Shown: positions 54,775-64,000 of the stretch, piece after piece
Numbering within the stretch: position 1 is the stretch's first letter
Layout of the letters: the number at the start of each line of letters is the position of its first letter
Assembly (NCBI GenBank): GCA_022606425.2
Contig: JAHDVF020000883.1
Location: 124,001-188,000, forward strand
DNA length: 64,000 nt
Reading direction: 5' to 3'
DNA from: Lepidostoma basale
Taxonomy: Eukaryota; Arthropoda; Insecta; Trichoptera; Lepidostomatidae
Program-made: the position numbers and the translations under genes
The notes under the pieces: generated by a model
What the model saw: the letters and a program-made list of their open reading frames with translations, nothing else
What the model was told of the DNA's origin: nothing
The model's database searches: none

Positions 54775-55235
54775 TAGAATCCTCTTCGTCTTAATAGATC
54801 TGTGGATCTGTTTTTATGGCGTCGAGGTCTCCTGGGACCCAGAACTCCAACTGTCTCACCGTCTCTTCGCAGGTCTTCCGGGTTGGCTATTTCCCATTGG
54901 CACGTTGTTTGCGGCTGCTTGGGGGAGTCTATCGTATTCGTTCTACGTGGTCGCGCCAGAAGCGTCTTCTTTTCCTGCCCCATCTGACAATATCTTCAGT
55001 ATCGCAGGTCTCACTGTGTTTGACTGATTCTGTCCCTCAGTGTTTTGCCCAGAATAGCGCGGAGTGTCTTCATTTCGGCGGTTCGTAATAGTGCTTTGGT
55101 TCTATTTGTGTCAGCCCTCGATTCTAGACCATAAGGCATTATGGGTCTGACACGTGTCTTATATATTCGCACTTTGCTTTCCACTCGCATATGCTTGTTT
55201 TTCCACACAAAATCTTTCAAGCATCCCCAGATATT
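54775..55235 (-). mobile_element. RTE-like LINE ORF2 C-terminus, broken
   Basis: FVWKNKHMRVESKVRIYKTR, VRPIMPYGLESRADTNRTK and LLRTAEMKTLRAILGKTLRD at 55011-55220; the continuation at 54774-54983 reads WQIANPEDLRRDGETV-type after a shift. Confidence 0.72.
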
Positions 55236-55289
55236 GCAGCCTTAAATTCTAAATGTTTTTAAAACTATTCTATTTACACAATAAGAGAA

Positions 55290-55815
55290 AGTTGTTTGTT
55301 TACTTCTCTTCTTCTTCCTGTGCCGTGTCAGGTCCCCCCGACGTTGGCGATCACTCCGGCGAAAACCTCCCTGTCCTGCGCTGCCCGAAACAGGTCATCC
55401 ACCGTCCTCATTCCGGTCCACTCTCTAATGTTGCGCAGCCAGGACATCTGTCTTCTGCCAACTCCCCGTCTTCCCTCTATCTTGCCCTCCAATATAAGTC
55501 GGAGGAGGCGGTACTTTTCTCCACGCAGCACGTGACCCAAATATGAGACCTTTTTCACTTTGACATTCGACAACAGCTCTCTCTTGGCTCCGGCTCTCCT
55601 AAGTACTTCGACGTTACTGACCTTTTCGGTCCAAGGTATACGAAGCATTCTTCTGTGTATCCACATTTCGAATGCTTCTAACCGATTCATTACGTTCACT
55701 TTTAGAGTCCATGTTTCACTTCTGTATAATAGAGCTGACCATATGTAAGCTTTTATCATTCTTTGTCGAAGTTTAAGATTTAAATTATCGTCACAGAAGA
55801 AGGGTCTCATCTTAA
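55290..55815 (-). mobile_element. RTE-like LINE ORF2 C-terminus, open 160 codons
   Basis: RPFFCDDNLNLKLRQRMIKA, YIWSALLYRSETWTLKVNVM, NRLEAFEMWIHRRMLRIPWT, RRQMSWLRNIREWTGM and FRAAQDREVFAGVIANVGG, ending TGA. A distinct, uninterrupted copy, so fairly recent. Confidence 0.85.
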
Positions 55816-55818
55816 ATT

Positions 55819-57325
55819 TTATTGATTATTGTATTTTAGCCTATTTATTTCTAGAATTTCTAATTTGTCTAGTTTTTGACTTTTTGGGCATTTATGCAAG
55901 ATTTTAGCGTTTTCGGTTGGGTTAAATGTATGATTATTTTCAATAAGGTGGTTAGCAAAATTGGAGTTCGTTTTATTATTTCTCCAACTTTGTACATGTT
56001 CCCCGATTCTAGTTTTGAAGGCCCTTCCTGTTTGGCCTACGTAACTAGCAGGACACGTACTGCAGTTAAGTATGTATGTGCCTGAATTTTGCATATTATC
56101 TTTTTTATCTTTATTGTTTACGATTAGATTTCCTAAAGTTTTATTATTATAGAACGCTGTAATGCAGTTTTCTTCTTTTAAAACGCGTTTCAATTTGTTA
56201 TTTATATCACCTATGTATGCTAATTTAGCCCATTTTATTTTTTTGCCTGCATCTATTTCTTTAATAGTGAGGCTATTACTGATTTCATTTATGACTAGTT
56301 TTTTATTTTTTCTACGTAGGGTAAGAAGTACTAATGTTGGCACCCCCCCAATGATTGGCACTCTTAGTTTCAATAGCACGTAGAAACTGTAAAATTGTCG
56401 AAATAATAAATTTTCGCACTGTTTTAAAATCTTTAATAAATATATTTTGCATTTGAGGAATTTATTTTTTCATGCCTGGTAAAACTAATTGAGAAATGGA
56501 AAAAGAAATGGAAATGGAAAAAAAACGTTAACAAGTCACCTGATTTCAATGCATTATTTAATATTTACAAAAAAACTTAAACCTACTTGGATTAGTAGAG
56601 AAACAACCAATTTAGAAGTAGATAATGAGAATGATCCCTCTGAATAAATATATTGACTGTGCCAATAATTATACATTTACGTTATGCCAATCATTATACT
56701 CGAGGTGCCAATGATTATGTTTTTAGGATATTTTTTTTGCAAAAAAATCTACGACTAATGGTTATTTCAGAAGGATCGCTGTGTGTGTTTTTTATTATCT
56801 AAATAGTTCATAAAATATGAATTTAAAAAGAAAAAAATCATAAACATAAAAAGTGAGACGCATAGACATGAAACATGAAAAGTTTTTCTTAGAGTGCCAA
56901 TCATTGTACTGCTTACCCTATAAGGTTATCGACAAGTTTCTCATCATAACCGTTGTTTATTGCAATGGATTTAATAATTAATAATTCTTTTTGGTAATTT
57001 ACTGCATTTAGGGGAACATGTAATAATCTGTGAATCAAGCTATGAAATACAGATAATTTATGTGAAGTGGGGTGCCTCGACCTATTATGTATTATATTAT
57101 CGCTATAAGTTTCTTTTCTATAAATATTGAATTCTAATTTATCTTTTACTATGTTAATTCCTATATCTAGGAAATTAATTTTCGATCCGCCAATCTCCAT
57201 AGTAAATTTTATGTTTTGATTGATATTATTAAGTTCTATTAGGAATTTATCTAGTTGCCTTGATCCATATGGCAAGGATATCATCGACATATCTTTTATA
57301 GAATGCGACGTTTCTGAAACTATTT
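55819..57325 (-). mobile_element. Penelope-like element B: RT C-half and GIY-YIG nuclease
   Basis: RT catalytic motif FYKRYVDDILAIW at about 57270-57322, one frameshift, then LDKFLIELNNINQNIKFTME and GGSKINFLDIGINIVKDKLE (56930-57270). A 600-bp DNA element interrupts at 56319-56918. The EN domain follows: INEISNSLTIKEIDAGKKIK, NCSTCPASYVGQTGRAFKTR and EHVQSWRNNKTNSNFANHLI, ending 55819. The CxxC, YVGQTGR and NHL-H segments are the Penelope form of GIY-YIG. Confidence 0.88.
56319..56918. mobile_element. Mariner-type MITE inside the Penelope ORF
   Basis: Inverted ends GGGTAAGAAGTAC and GTACTGCTTACCC with TA on both sides (56317-56318, 56919-56920). AATGATTGGCACTCT and its inverse lie next inward, and GCCAATNATTAT repeats inside. 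600 bp, no coding capacity. Removing it with one TA rejoins the host reading frame (NLI-RRKNKK). Confidence 0.85.
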
Positions 57326-58530
57326 AAATTGAATACACATTAATTTGTTAAAACCACTTTTATTTTTGAGTTCGTCGACCGGTTTCGCTCACAACCGAGC
57401 TTCCTCAGGACTGATTAATAACTAAACTTAAAATTAAATACAATATCATGGCTTAGGACTAGAGGAAGATGGGACTAGAGTGTTAGAGTGAGAAGACTGT
57501 GGGTGATAAGGAATTGACAGAAGAGAGTGGGGGGGATTAGGCAGTGGTACAGGGTTGTTCAGAGGGAACATATTTAAAATAGGGCTGTAGGACAAATTGG
57601 TTTGGTTATTTATTATTTTACAATTAGAATTTATTGATTTTTTTATCTCTAGGGCTTCTAGGTTGTTGAGTTTTATTCCGTTGCTGTTTTTATGGAGTAA
57701 TTTGGCACCTAAAGTTTTATTGAAGGTATGATCGCATTCTATCAGGTGGTTCGCAAACTCTGAAAAGCCATTATTATTAAGACATCGTAGATGCTCTGTG
57801 ATGCGTGTATTAAGAGATCTGGTAGTTTTTCCTACGTAGAAGCTAGGACAATCGTTACAGTTTAGTTTATATATACCGGCGTGATTAAATTTATCTTCCT
57901 TGTCTTTCGAGTTAATTAGAAATTTATTTTACAGGGGTTTAGGTTTCTTTTTTGCATGAAAGTTTCCAATGTTATTTTAAGTTCGTCCGTAGGTATGTTG
58001 GTAAACAAACTAACTACGTCGAAGGATACTAATGTGGCATTTTTAGGAATTTTAAAGTTTTTAAGTTCATTAATGAGTTCAAGTGAGTTTTTTATACTGA
58101 ATTTAGGTATGAATTGTAACGTATTTTTTAGTAAATTATTGGCAAATTTTGCTAGTTTATAAGCTGGAGCAGAGTTATAAGAGACTATTGGCCTTATAGG
58201 CATATTTTCTTTGTCCATATAGGCGGGACATTGTGGGTTCATAACTGTTAAATATCTGATATGTGCCTCATCTTTAATTAAGGTTTTGCACGTTTTTAAT
58301 ATTAATTTAACATCTGCGGAAAATTTAGTGGTTGGATCTTTATGCGTTTTTCCTGGAAAGGGTCTGATATCAGATTCCCTTTCGTTATTTCTGGACTTGA
58401 TACGGCGAGAGGTGGTCGTTTTACCTTCCTGCCAGCACGACATCTTTATTAGGTTGATGAAGAATATTAAAAGATATCAGAATGTTGACGATGCTTTGAT
58501 CAATTTCACTAGTTCTGCTATTAACTGATA
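57326..58530 (-). mobile_element. Penelope-like element A: RT N-half fused to GIY-YIG
   Basis: 57916-58443, 175 open codons: RPFPGKTHKDPTTKFSADVK, RPIVSYNSAPAYKLAKFANN and ATLVSFDVVSLFTNIPTDEL (RT motifs up to the first catalytic Asp, FDV). The rest of the RT is deleted and 57440-57900 opens directly in the EN: GIYKLNCNDCPSFYVGKTTR, EFANHLIECDHTFNKTLGAK and LEALEIKKS. Tail and hammerhead-like motif at 57355-57425. Confidence 0.88.
57360..57425 (-). ncRNA. Hammerhead-like motif in Penelope tail
   Basis: Minus strand: CTGAGGA (57408-57402), extra A, stem II GCTC/GAGC, GAAA (57386-57383), palindrome ACCGGT, cleavage-type C at 57377-57376. Stem I is short (GTC/GAC) by eye. It lies right after the EN reading frame of element A, where such ribozymes are known in Penelope-like elements. 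Confidence 0.6.
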
Positions 58531-58599
58531 GCAACAATACATTTTCCTTTGTGTAGTGTTGGTGGATAGCGCACATGATCTAAAGGTTTTGTTATTGTT

Positions 58600-58690
58600 T
58601 ATTAAAACTACCAATCCGGGAGATGCGGCGTGATGGGTTGCGTGCCTCATGGCCACCTATAGGCATTACTCCCGCGCCCACTTAGTGACT
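58600..58690 (-). mobile_element. SINE-like family C, truncated copy
   Basis: Minus strand AAGTGGGCGCGGGAGTAATG, GGTGGCCATGAGGCACGCAA and CCCATCACGCCGCATCTCCC. Lacks the LINE-like 3' end. Confidence 0.6.
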
Positions 58691-59330
58691 ACATTATTAA
58701 TGCAACTAAGCGAAAACTACAAATATAAGAGAAAAATTAAAAACAGAAGAGTCAATAACAAAACATATCCGATGTCTTTTCACTTGTTTTTGGCAATCTG
58801 GTGCGGCGATGGAATGAGTGTCCGTGTATCCAGTGCGGTGGCGGCTATCGAAGGGGTCCGGGTATGGGGTGCAATCGTCCACTGTCCAGCGCAGATAACG
58901 CGTGTGTAGGTGTGCCCAGAGTGTCCGATGGAAACTAGATGTCTGGTTCCTAGGAAGGCAGAGAACGGCAGATTACTTGGCGTCGCCACAACGTTTACAC
59001 TGTTGTGCTTCACTTTTGATCTATATTATATATTTAACCTGTATATGGGTACGGTATAATGCACTAATTTTACACTTGTACTACACACGCCTACTTCGGT
59101 ATATATTTAGATTGAGTGCAGAGTGTCCTATCACCCCCTAAAGACAATAAAACCCGGAGCGGATGACAATAAAATGATCAAGTTAACCGGATTACAATTG
59201 ACAATAAAATCCAGATGTTTATAGCACCCCTATATATAGCCGCACAGGCCACTATAACATCTGGTGTACACATTCTGTGTTGGCTTAGGGGATGTGAGAT
59301 GAAACTCACTTTGCACTGTTACTATCTCGT
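58690..59330. other. Intergenic stretch, nothing recognised
   Basis: A moderately G/C-rich patch (58800-59000) with short open frames on both strands but no recognisable product. GACAATAAAA recurs three times near 59150-59210. Confidence 0.35.
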
Positions 59331-60155
59331 CTTCCTCAGCCATCTCTCCACTGCTGGATATAGGCCTGGAAGTGATTGTTCATTTTGAATCCTTCTTCCT
59401 CCTTCAGCTTCTCCTTTTGCGTTTTCACCACCGACTTTGCTATATCATTCTTGTTTATTGCGATCATACTCACCCATGAATCCTTCTTTTCTTTAACTGC
59501 ACTCTTTACTTTGGTATTCCACCACGCATCCCCTTTCCTTCTCCCTTGTCTACACACACCACACCATTCTTTCGCTGCTTCACACAAACTTTCCTTTAAG
59601 TACTCCCGGGTATCGTCAACATTCAACAAACTTACATCACGCACACTCAATCTTTTGTTCACTTTTCTCACCAAATTATCTCTTACGTCATTGTTTGGTA
59701 GTTTTTCAACTTTGACTCGATTTGTTACGGCACCCTATTGCTACTTCTGGTTCGCCATCCCCGGAATAAGATCACTTTTGCCACTACTAAAAAGTGATCC
59801 GTTTCCAGTTCGGCTCCCCTGATAACCGCAATCTAGAGTCTACAATGACTTAATCTATAATAGACCTTTTGTTTTCTCTTTCCCAAGTATATTAATGGAA
59901 AATGGTGTTCGATACAAAGAGACTCCATTCCATGCACACTCCAAGCAGTCTCTTTCCATTGTCATTTATTCTTCTATCTCCAAACCTTCCCAGGCAATCC
60001 TCATATCCACTCCTTCGAATTCCCACCCAACCATTCGTATCACCCGCAATTATTAACCTTTCTTTCTTTTTCTTGCACATCAATGTCTCGCTCACCTTAT
60101 CCCAAAACTCATCCAGATACAAATACATAAAAAATGCATACAATGTGTTAATAAA
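59330..60155 (-). mobile_element. RTE-like LINE: endonuclease and linker
   Basis: 59892-60150: LIIAGDTNGWVGIRRSGYED and GRFGDRRINDNGKRLL, the GDxN-motif part of an APE-type endonuclease. 59336-59674: RKVNKRLSVRDVSLLNVDDT, CGVCRQGRRKGDAWWNTKV and KSAVKEKKDSW, the linker ahead of the RT. A middle part is decayed and the 5' part is cut at 60155. Confidence 0.8.
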
Positions 60156-60197
60156 AAAAAATATATAACGAATTATAAGGGCTGATAATGAATCCAA

Positions 60198-60336
60198 TGT
60201 TGTCAAAAAGAGGTTCTGAGCTCAGAGGAGGGGAGGGGGGGGACTTCGAGGTGGAGGGAGCGGGATCCGTGGACGAAGACCCTCTCTTGGGCTTCGCCAT
60301 CCTCTTGGGAGAGGGCGCCATCGCTTGTGCGCTCAT
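60198..60336 (-). CDS. Unassigned Pro/Ser-rich reading frame opening with ATG
   Basis: ATG at 60336 opens MSAQAMAPSPKRMAKPKRGS then DPAPSTSKSPPSPPLSSEP up to about 60198; richer in G and C than its surroundings. It could be a first coding exon or the start of a transposon ORF1. No clear donor before the LINE begins at 60155. Confidence 0.25.
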
Positions 60337-60587
60337 CTACCCAATTAACATATTTCCAAAAAAAAAAAAAAATTAAATATTTTTTCCGAAAATATTTTGG
60401 GAATTTTGGACCGTTGAAGGAGAAAAAGCTGGAATATCGTAAAATAGCACCACGATCAAGAAAATGTGGGAGTACACCCGGGCCGTTTGATTTACAAGTG
60501 ATCCATATTGACATTAATTTGGAAGTTCAATAAAAAGAGAATTGCGTGGACGGTTAAAAAAGTTTGTTATCTACAAAGGCTCTTACC

Positions 60588-60621
60588 GTTTCCGGCGGGT
60601 ACAGGAAAAACAGCCTATAGC
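60588..60621. repeat. Isolated 34-bp minisatellite unit
   Basis: GTTTCCGGCGGGTACAGGAA and the rest of the 34-base unit seen five times at 60939. Both places share the preceding CTTACC. Confidence 0.8.
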
Positions 60622-60684
60622 TGGAATTTAAAATTAAAAAGCCGTTATTATTATGAGTTATTTTTAAAAGATTGAAATTAAAAT

Positions 60685-60815
60685 AATAGATTAAACGATT
60701 TTATAGCAAAGGTTTTAGATTAAATCAGAAGAATTAATTAAATGATTTTATAGCGACGATTTTGGATTAAAATATTGATTAAACGATTTTATAGCGACGA
60801 TTTTGGATTCAGGGA
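60685..60815. repeat. Short AT-rich tandem repeat
   Basis: Three imperfect units of GATTAAACGATTTTATAGCG and ACGATTTTGGATT, 45-50 bases each. Confidence 0.75.
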
Positions 60816-60938
60816 GAGGAGACATTTTGGAAGGAACTTATTCACAATTTTTAGCACAAGACACTTAGAAATACACGATAAAGGCACACGAATTTAAAGA
60901 GAATACTTAATTAAACATTAAAATTCTAAACACTTACC

Positions 60939-61108
60939 GTTTCCGGCGGGTACAGGAAAAACAGCCTATAGCGTTTCCGGCGGGTACAAAAAAAACAGCC
61001 TATAGCGTTTCCGGCGGGTACAGGAAAAACAGCCTATAGCGTTTCCGGCGGGTACAGGAAAAACAGCCTATAGCGTTTCTGGCGGGTACAGGAAAAACAG
61101 CCTATAGC
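60939..61108. repeat. 34-bp minisatellite, five units
   Basis: Five consecutive 34-base copies starting GTTTCCGGCGGGTACAGG and ending CAGCCTATAGC. Unit 2 has AAAA for AGGA and unit 5 has TCTGG for TCCGG; otherwise identical. On the minus strand each reads YRLFFLYPPE, and the last is followed by GGTAAG, a donor-like sequence. Confidence 0.92.
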
Positions 61109-61109
61109 G

Positions 61110-61550
61110 TTTGCACGCACGGAAGATGTGATCCCATGTATGGAATAGAAACAAATGCGTTTACAGGTATTATTGACTAGCTCTGATGCTAATTTGGTAG
61201 TGGGTGTATTTATAAAAGAAACAACCGGTAGAGATGGAGCTCTTATGGATGGGTTCATAACCATTACACTGAACATAATAAAAAATATTATTAAGTAAAA
61301 TTTGATTATATGAATCAATGACTTAATTGATTAGTTTATCGGTATAAAGTGATTGGGGGTTAATAGCGCGTGATGTAAAGTTGTAATATCTAGAATACAG
61401 GTTATGTGTATATATTTATTGCTAAAATGTATTAAAAAATTGATTGTAAAGCACATGTTCCATCTATTTTCACACTTGTGAAAATGAACAATTATGTTTT
61501 CTCTAATTAACTTAGGATTGCTCTTTATCATTGTGTAATTCATCTTTCAT
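61110..61550. other. Intergenic stretch, possible Penelope remnant
   Basis: 61140-61300 minus reads MVMNPSIRAPSLPVVSFIN and TKLASELVNNTCK, which parallels the RPIVSYNSAPAYKLAKF segment of the Penelope RT and so may be a diverged piece. The remainder shows nothing. Confidence 0.4.
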
Positions 61551-62030
61551 TTCTCGGCGCTACATCCCGGTGTGGGACTTGGCTTCCTCCACAACGGTCT
61601 CCATTCCCCCAGCTCCTTCCATTTTCTCCCAATCTTGTTGCACGCAATCCGCCCATCTTTTCCTCAGTCTGCCTCTTGGTCTCTTTTCGCGAGTCACCCA
61701 TCTGGATATAATTTGTGGTGTTCTACCCTCTGGCATTCTTTCCACGTGGCCAGCCCACGCGTTGATACACTTCTGTTTCCTGGTTAATTGGTTCTTCAGT
61801 TTCGAGGATTCTTTTAATTCTGTAAGTCCCATCCTCCAGCGTGGGTCCATACATTTTTCTTAGTATTTTCCTTTCAAAAACTGGCAGCCTGCCTTCCTCT
61901 CTCTGCGTTAGAGACCATGTCTCACAGCCGTAGGTGACTACCGGTCTTATGATAGTCTTATATATTAAAAGTTTGGTATTCCTGCTGAGTAACTTAGAGC
62001 CCAGAAGCTTCCTACAATTTGTAATGCTAA
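61550..62030 (-). mobile_element. RTE-like LINE ORF2 C-terminus
   Basis: RWRMGLTELKESSKLKNQLT, INAWAGHVERMPEGRTPQII and RGRLRKRWADCVQQDWEKM, ending SHTGM; upstream decayed YGCETWSLTQREEGRLPVFE-type reading to 62030. Confidence 0.78.
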
Positions 62031-62149
62031 AAGCAAATATATTCTAGTCTGTGGTATGTGTTTATAGAACAGACATCACTATATCCCTACTACTGTAGGG
62101 AATATATAATAATCTATGAAGATAATGATGAATGATAATTGATGGGATA

Positions 62150-62350
62150 TATGGTATCTCGACCTGCTTCTAGTTGCCTTTCTATAAATATCCAATTCTA
62201 ATTTCTCCTTTACTATGTTAATTCCTATATCTAGGATATTAATTTAAGATCCGCCAATCTCCATAGTAAATTGTATGCTAGGAATTTGTCTAGTTCCTTG
62301 GGGTACATCCACATATCTTTTATAGAAAGCCATGTTTTTGAAACTATGTA
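62150..62350 (-). mobile_element. Decayed Penelope RT fragment
   Basis: FKNMAFYKRYVDV, then QFTMEIGGS and ILDIGINIVKEKLELDIYRK; matches 57130-57322. The second D of YVDD is lost. Confidence 0.68.
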
Positions 62351-63660
62351 TTTAAAAGACCAACACCCTCTAGCACAGCCGAGTTCTCAAAATATCCCCT
62401 GATTAATTTAAAGAAATGGGTTATGAGATGCCCATCCCTTCGAAGCTGTAAAGAATTGGTTCCGAGCATTCCTAAAAGAAATGCCGTGGGTTATAGCCAC
62501 GGATAACTACCATACTACCTGTAGAGATACCCCAAAAATTTTTTGATCTCTCCAGCATAACGGAATATCTGGCCTCGTGAGGACTCCATATCACAGAACC
62601 ACTTTCGAGTCTGCTCTGAACCAACGCGTTGTATAGGACTCGGAGCACATTGGGATTTCCGAAAACTCTTCCGGTCCGAATGATGAAGCCCAACATCCTC
62701 AGTGCAATGTCACAAATCCTCTCGATATGTGAACGAAAAGTCAGCCTTCTCTCATAGATGATCCCGAGATCCTTTATCGTAGATACGTGTGTTAGTTGCT
62801 GTTTGTTCATTGTGTATCTATGATACACAGTTCTCAATGCTCTGGGAAACGATAGCATAGCGCACTTAGAGACATTGAAGTGCGTTTTATCACTGTGACT
62901 CCAGCTAACAATATTATCAATGTCCGACTGGAGGCGAAGACAGTCGTCAGGATTGTTAATTTCTAGGAATAATTTCAGATCATCAGCAAATAAAAGAAAT
63001 TGCGAGAAGTTTATCACCTTCGCAATATCATTTATGAAGAGGAGTGGCCCTAGGTTTGAACCTTGTGGTACCTCTGAATTTACAAGAAAAGGTTCCGATT
63101 GAAAAATTTGCTATCAGAATGTCATGGTTCACAGTATCAAAGGCCTTTGAGAAATCATTATATGAACAGTCAACTTGGTGACCAAATTTGCTGCGGATTC
63201 TCTTCTGCTGCGGTTGTTCAGATGGTTGAATTTATTCTCCATATACTCAATTCGCTTGCATAGTTCCATATTTTGTATTTTAATACTTTCCATCTCCTTC
63301 CTCTCACGCTGCAGTACTTGTACCTGCTTGTACAAGTCATCGTATTTTTGAGAGAGAAAGGTGATTGAATCTAATATACTACTTTTGAAGGTAAGGAATT
63401 CCTCTGACATAAGCGTTTTGATACCCAGTATTTGATTTGTGATGAATCAAGTCGAGGGTGCTGTTGGTTTCTTCCGTCTTTGTGCACGGAGGGCATAGCC
63501 AGTCAGATGTAGACTTCGAGGTGCGGGTTTTCGCAGACAATGGAACGCACTCTAAATGAAATTTGTGACTGCATTTATTGCACTTCAGCAAGTCAGCGGC
63601 CTTAATCGGTTTATTGCACTTCGTACAGGCTTTGGAAGACATTACTTATAAGTACCTGGG
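62350..63660 (-). mobile_element. CR1/Jockey-like LINE with PHD ORF1, internally deleted
   Basis: ORF1 starts at 63642: ACTKCNKPIKAADLLKCNKC, HKFHLECVPL and WLCPPCTK form a PHD-type finger (C4-H-C3); a frame break is followed by a coiled coil (FLTFKSSILDSITFLSQKYD, LCKRIEYMENKFNHLNNR). At 63017-62472 the RT resumes: FADDLKLFLEINNPDDC (catalytic FADD), STIKDLGIIYERRLTFRSHI and SRLESGSVIWSPHEARYS, then decayed GYNPRHFF. The endonuclease and early RT are missing. Confidence 0.85.
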
Positions 63661-64000
63661 TACCGAAACTGACCTTTTTGTTATTGGTTCTCGTAATCCC
63701 TAGAGTAGGTACCTAGGGCTTGGGGATCGGAGCGGTTGGTTCCCAGAACTTAGGAACACGTGGTGCGGCACTAGCACGTTCTGCAGAGGTGCGATATGAA
63801 TGTGAGAACTTTGTGACACTGATATTTTAATTTAAGTAAATTAAAACGCTTATATCATTTGCTACACTAAACTATTTAACACTTTTATGACACAAAACTG
63901 GCTAGACTTGAATAATGCGCACTTTGTAGTTTTTAAAAATATTTTTTTATTTTTTTTAAGCCAAAGGTCGTTGTTTTAGAATCGGTCCGGTTTTCTTTCC
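63660..64000 (-). other. Probable 5' UTR of the CR1/Jockey-like LINE
   Basis: Lies directly upstream of the ORF1 start on the minus strand and has no other reading. Assigned by position only. Confidence 0.45.

Noticed and set aside
55819..58443. A host GIY-YIG nuclease gene (SLX1-like)
   Set aside because: The nuclease is joined to Penelope-type RT motifs and is repeated in several broken copies.
59376..59822. 148-codon plus-strand frame MFILNPSSSFSFSF...
   Set aside because: It mirrors the minus-strand RTE-like LINE linker; its Phe/Ser bias is typical of an antisense shadow.

Overview
This is a transposon-rich, AT-rich eukaryotic nuclear window, almost certainly from an insect or other arthropod. 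Genes are split by GT-AG introns. The introns and the intergenic space are packed with non-LTR retrotransposon ends, Penelope-like elements, tRNA-derived SINEs, hAT, piggyBac, pogo and mariner-type elements. The species cannot be fixed from the sequence alone.

Two host genes are arranged head to head. On the minus strand, from about 32.6 kb down to base 1, lies an RBM25 orthologue, an SR-like splicing factor with an N-terminal RRM, a long Arg/Glu/Asp-repeat middle and a C-terminal PWI domain. Nineteen coding exons are visible and the last one runs off the left edge inside the PWI domain. On the plus strand, from 34,978 to 48,486, lies a complete 11-exon gene for the ribosome-biogenesis factor URB2/Npa2 (1,534 residues in my reading). 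All exon phases of URB2 close without conflict. Those of RBM25 close except at one junction (exon 7 to 8), where a 3n+1 microexon is missing or an unusual donor is used. Two CACGTG E-boxes lie just upstream of the URB2 start.

Layout: 1-32.6 kb is RBM25 exons with TE-filled introns, including an AT satellite at 2.8-3.6 kb, a piggyBac remnant near 7.4 kb, nested piggyBac-type elements at 18.0-19.2 kb, a pogo/Tigger element at 25.4-25.9 kb and a hAT inside a hAT at 29.6-31.0 kb. 32.6-35 kb is the divergent promoter region. 35-48.5 kb is URB2. 48.5-64 kb has no recognised host gene; it is a graveyard of Penelope, RTE-like, CR1/Jockey-like and R1-like fragments plus a 34-bp minisatellite.

The most interesting signal is a recurrent hammerhead-ribozyme-like motif (box CTGANGA, short stem-loop, box GAAA, then a six-base palindrome and usually C). 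It occurs in more than ten places on both strands, next to Penelope-like sequence in several. Stem II and the palindrome covary between copies (ACCGGT, ACTAGT, ACATGT). Hammerheads are known in Penelope-like elements, so the class is not new, but the palindromic stem III and a constant extra A after box 1 deserve a closer look.
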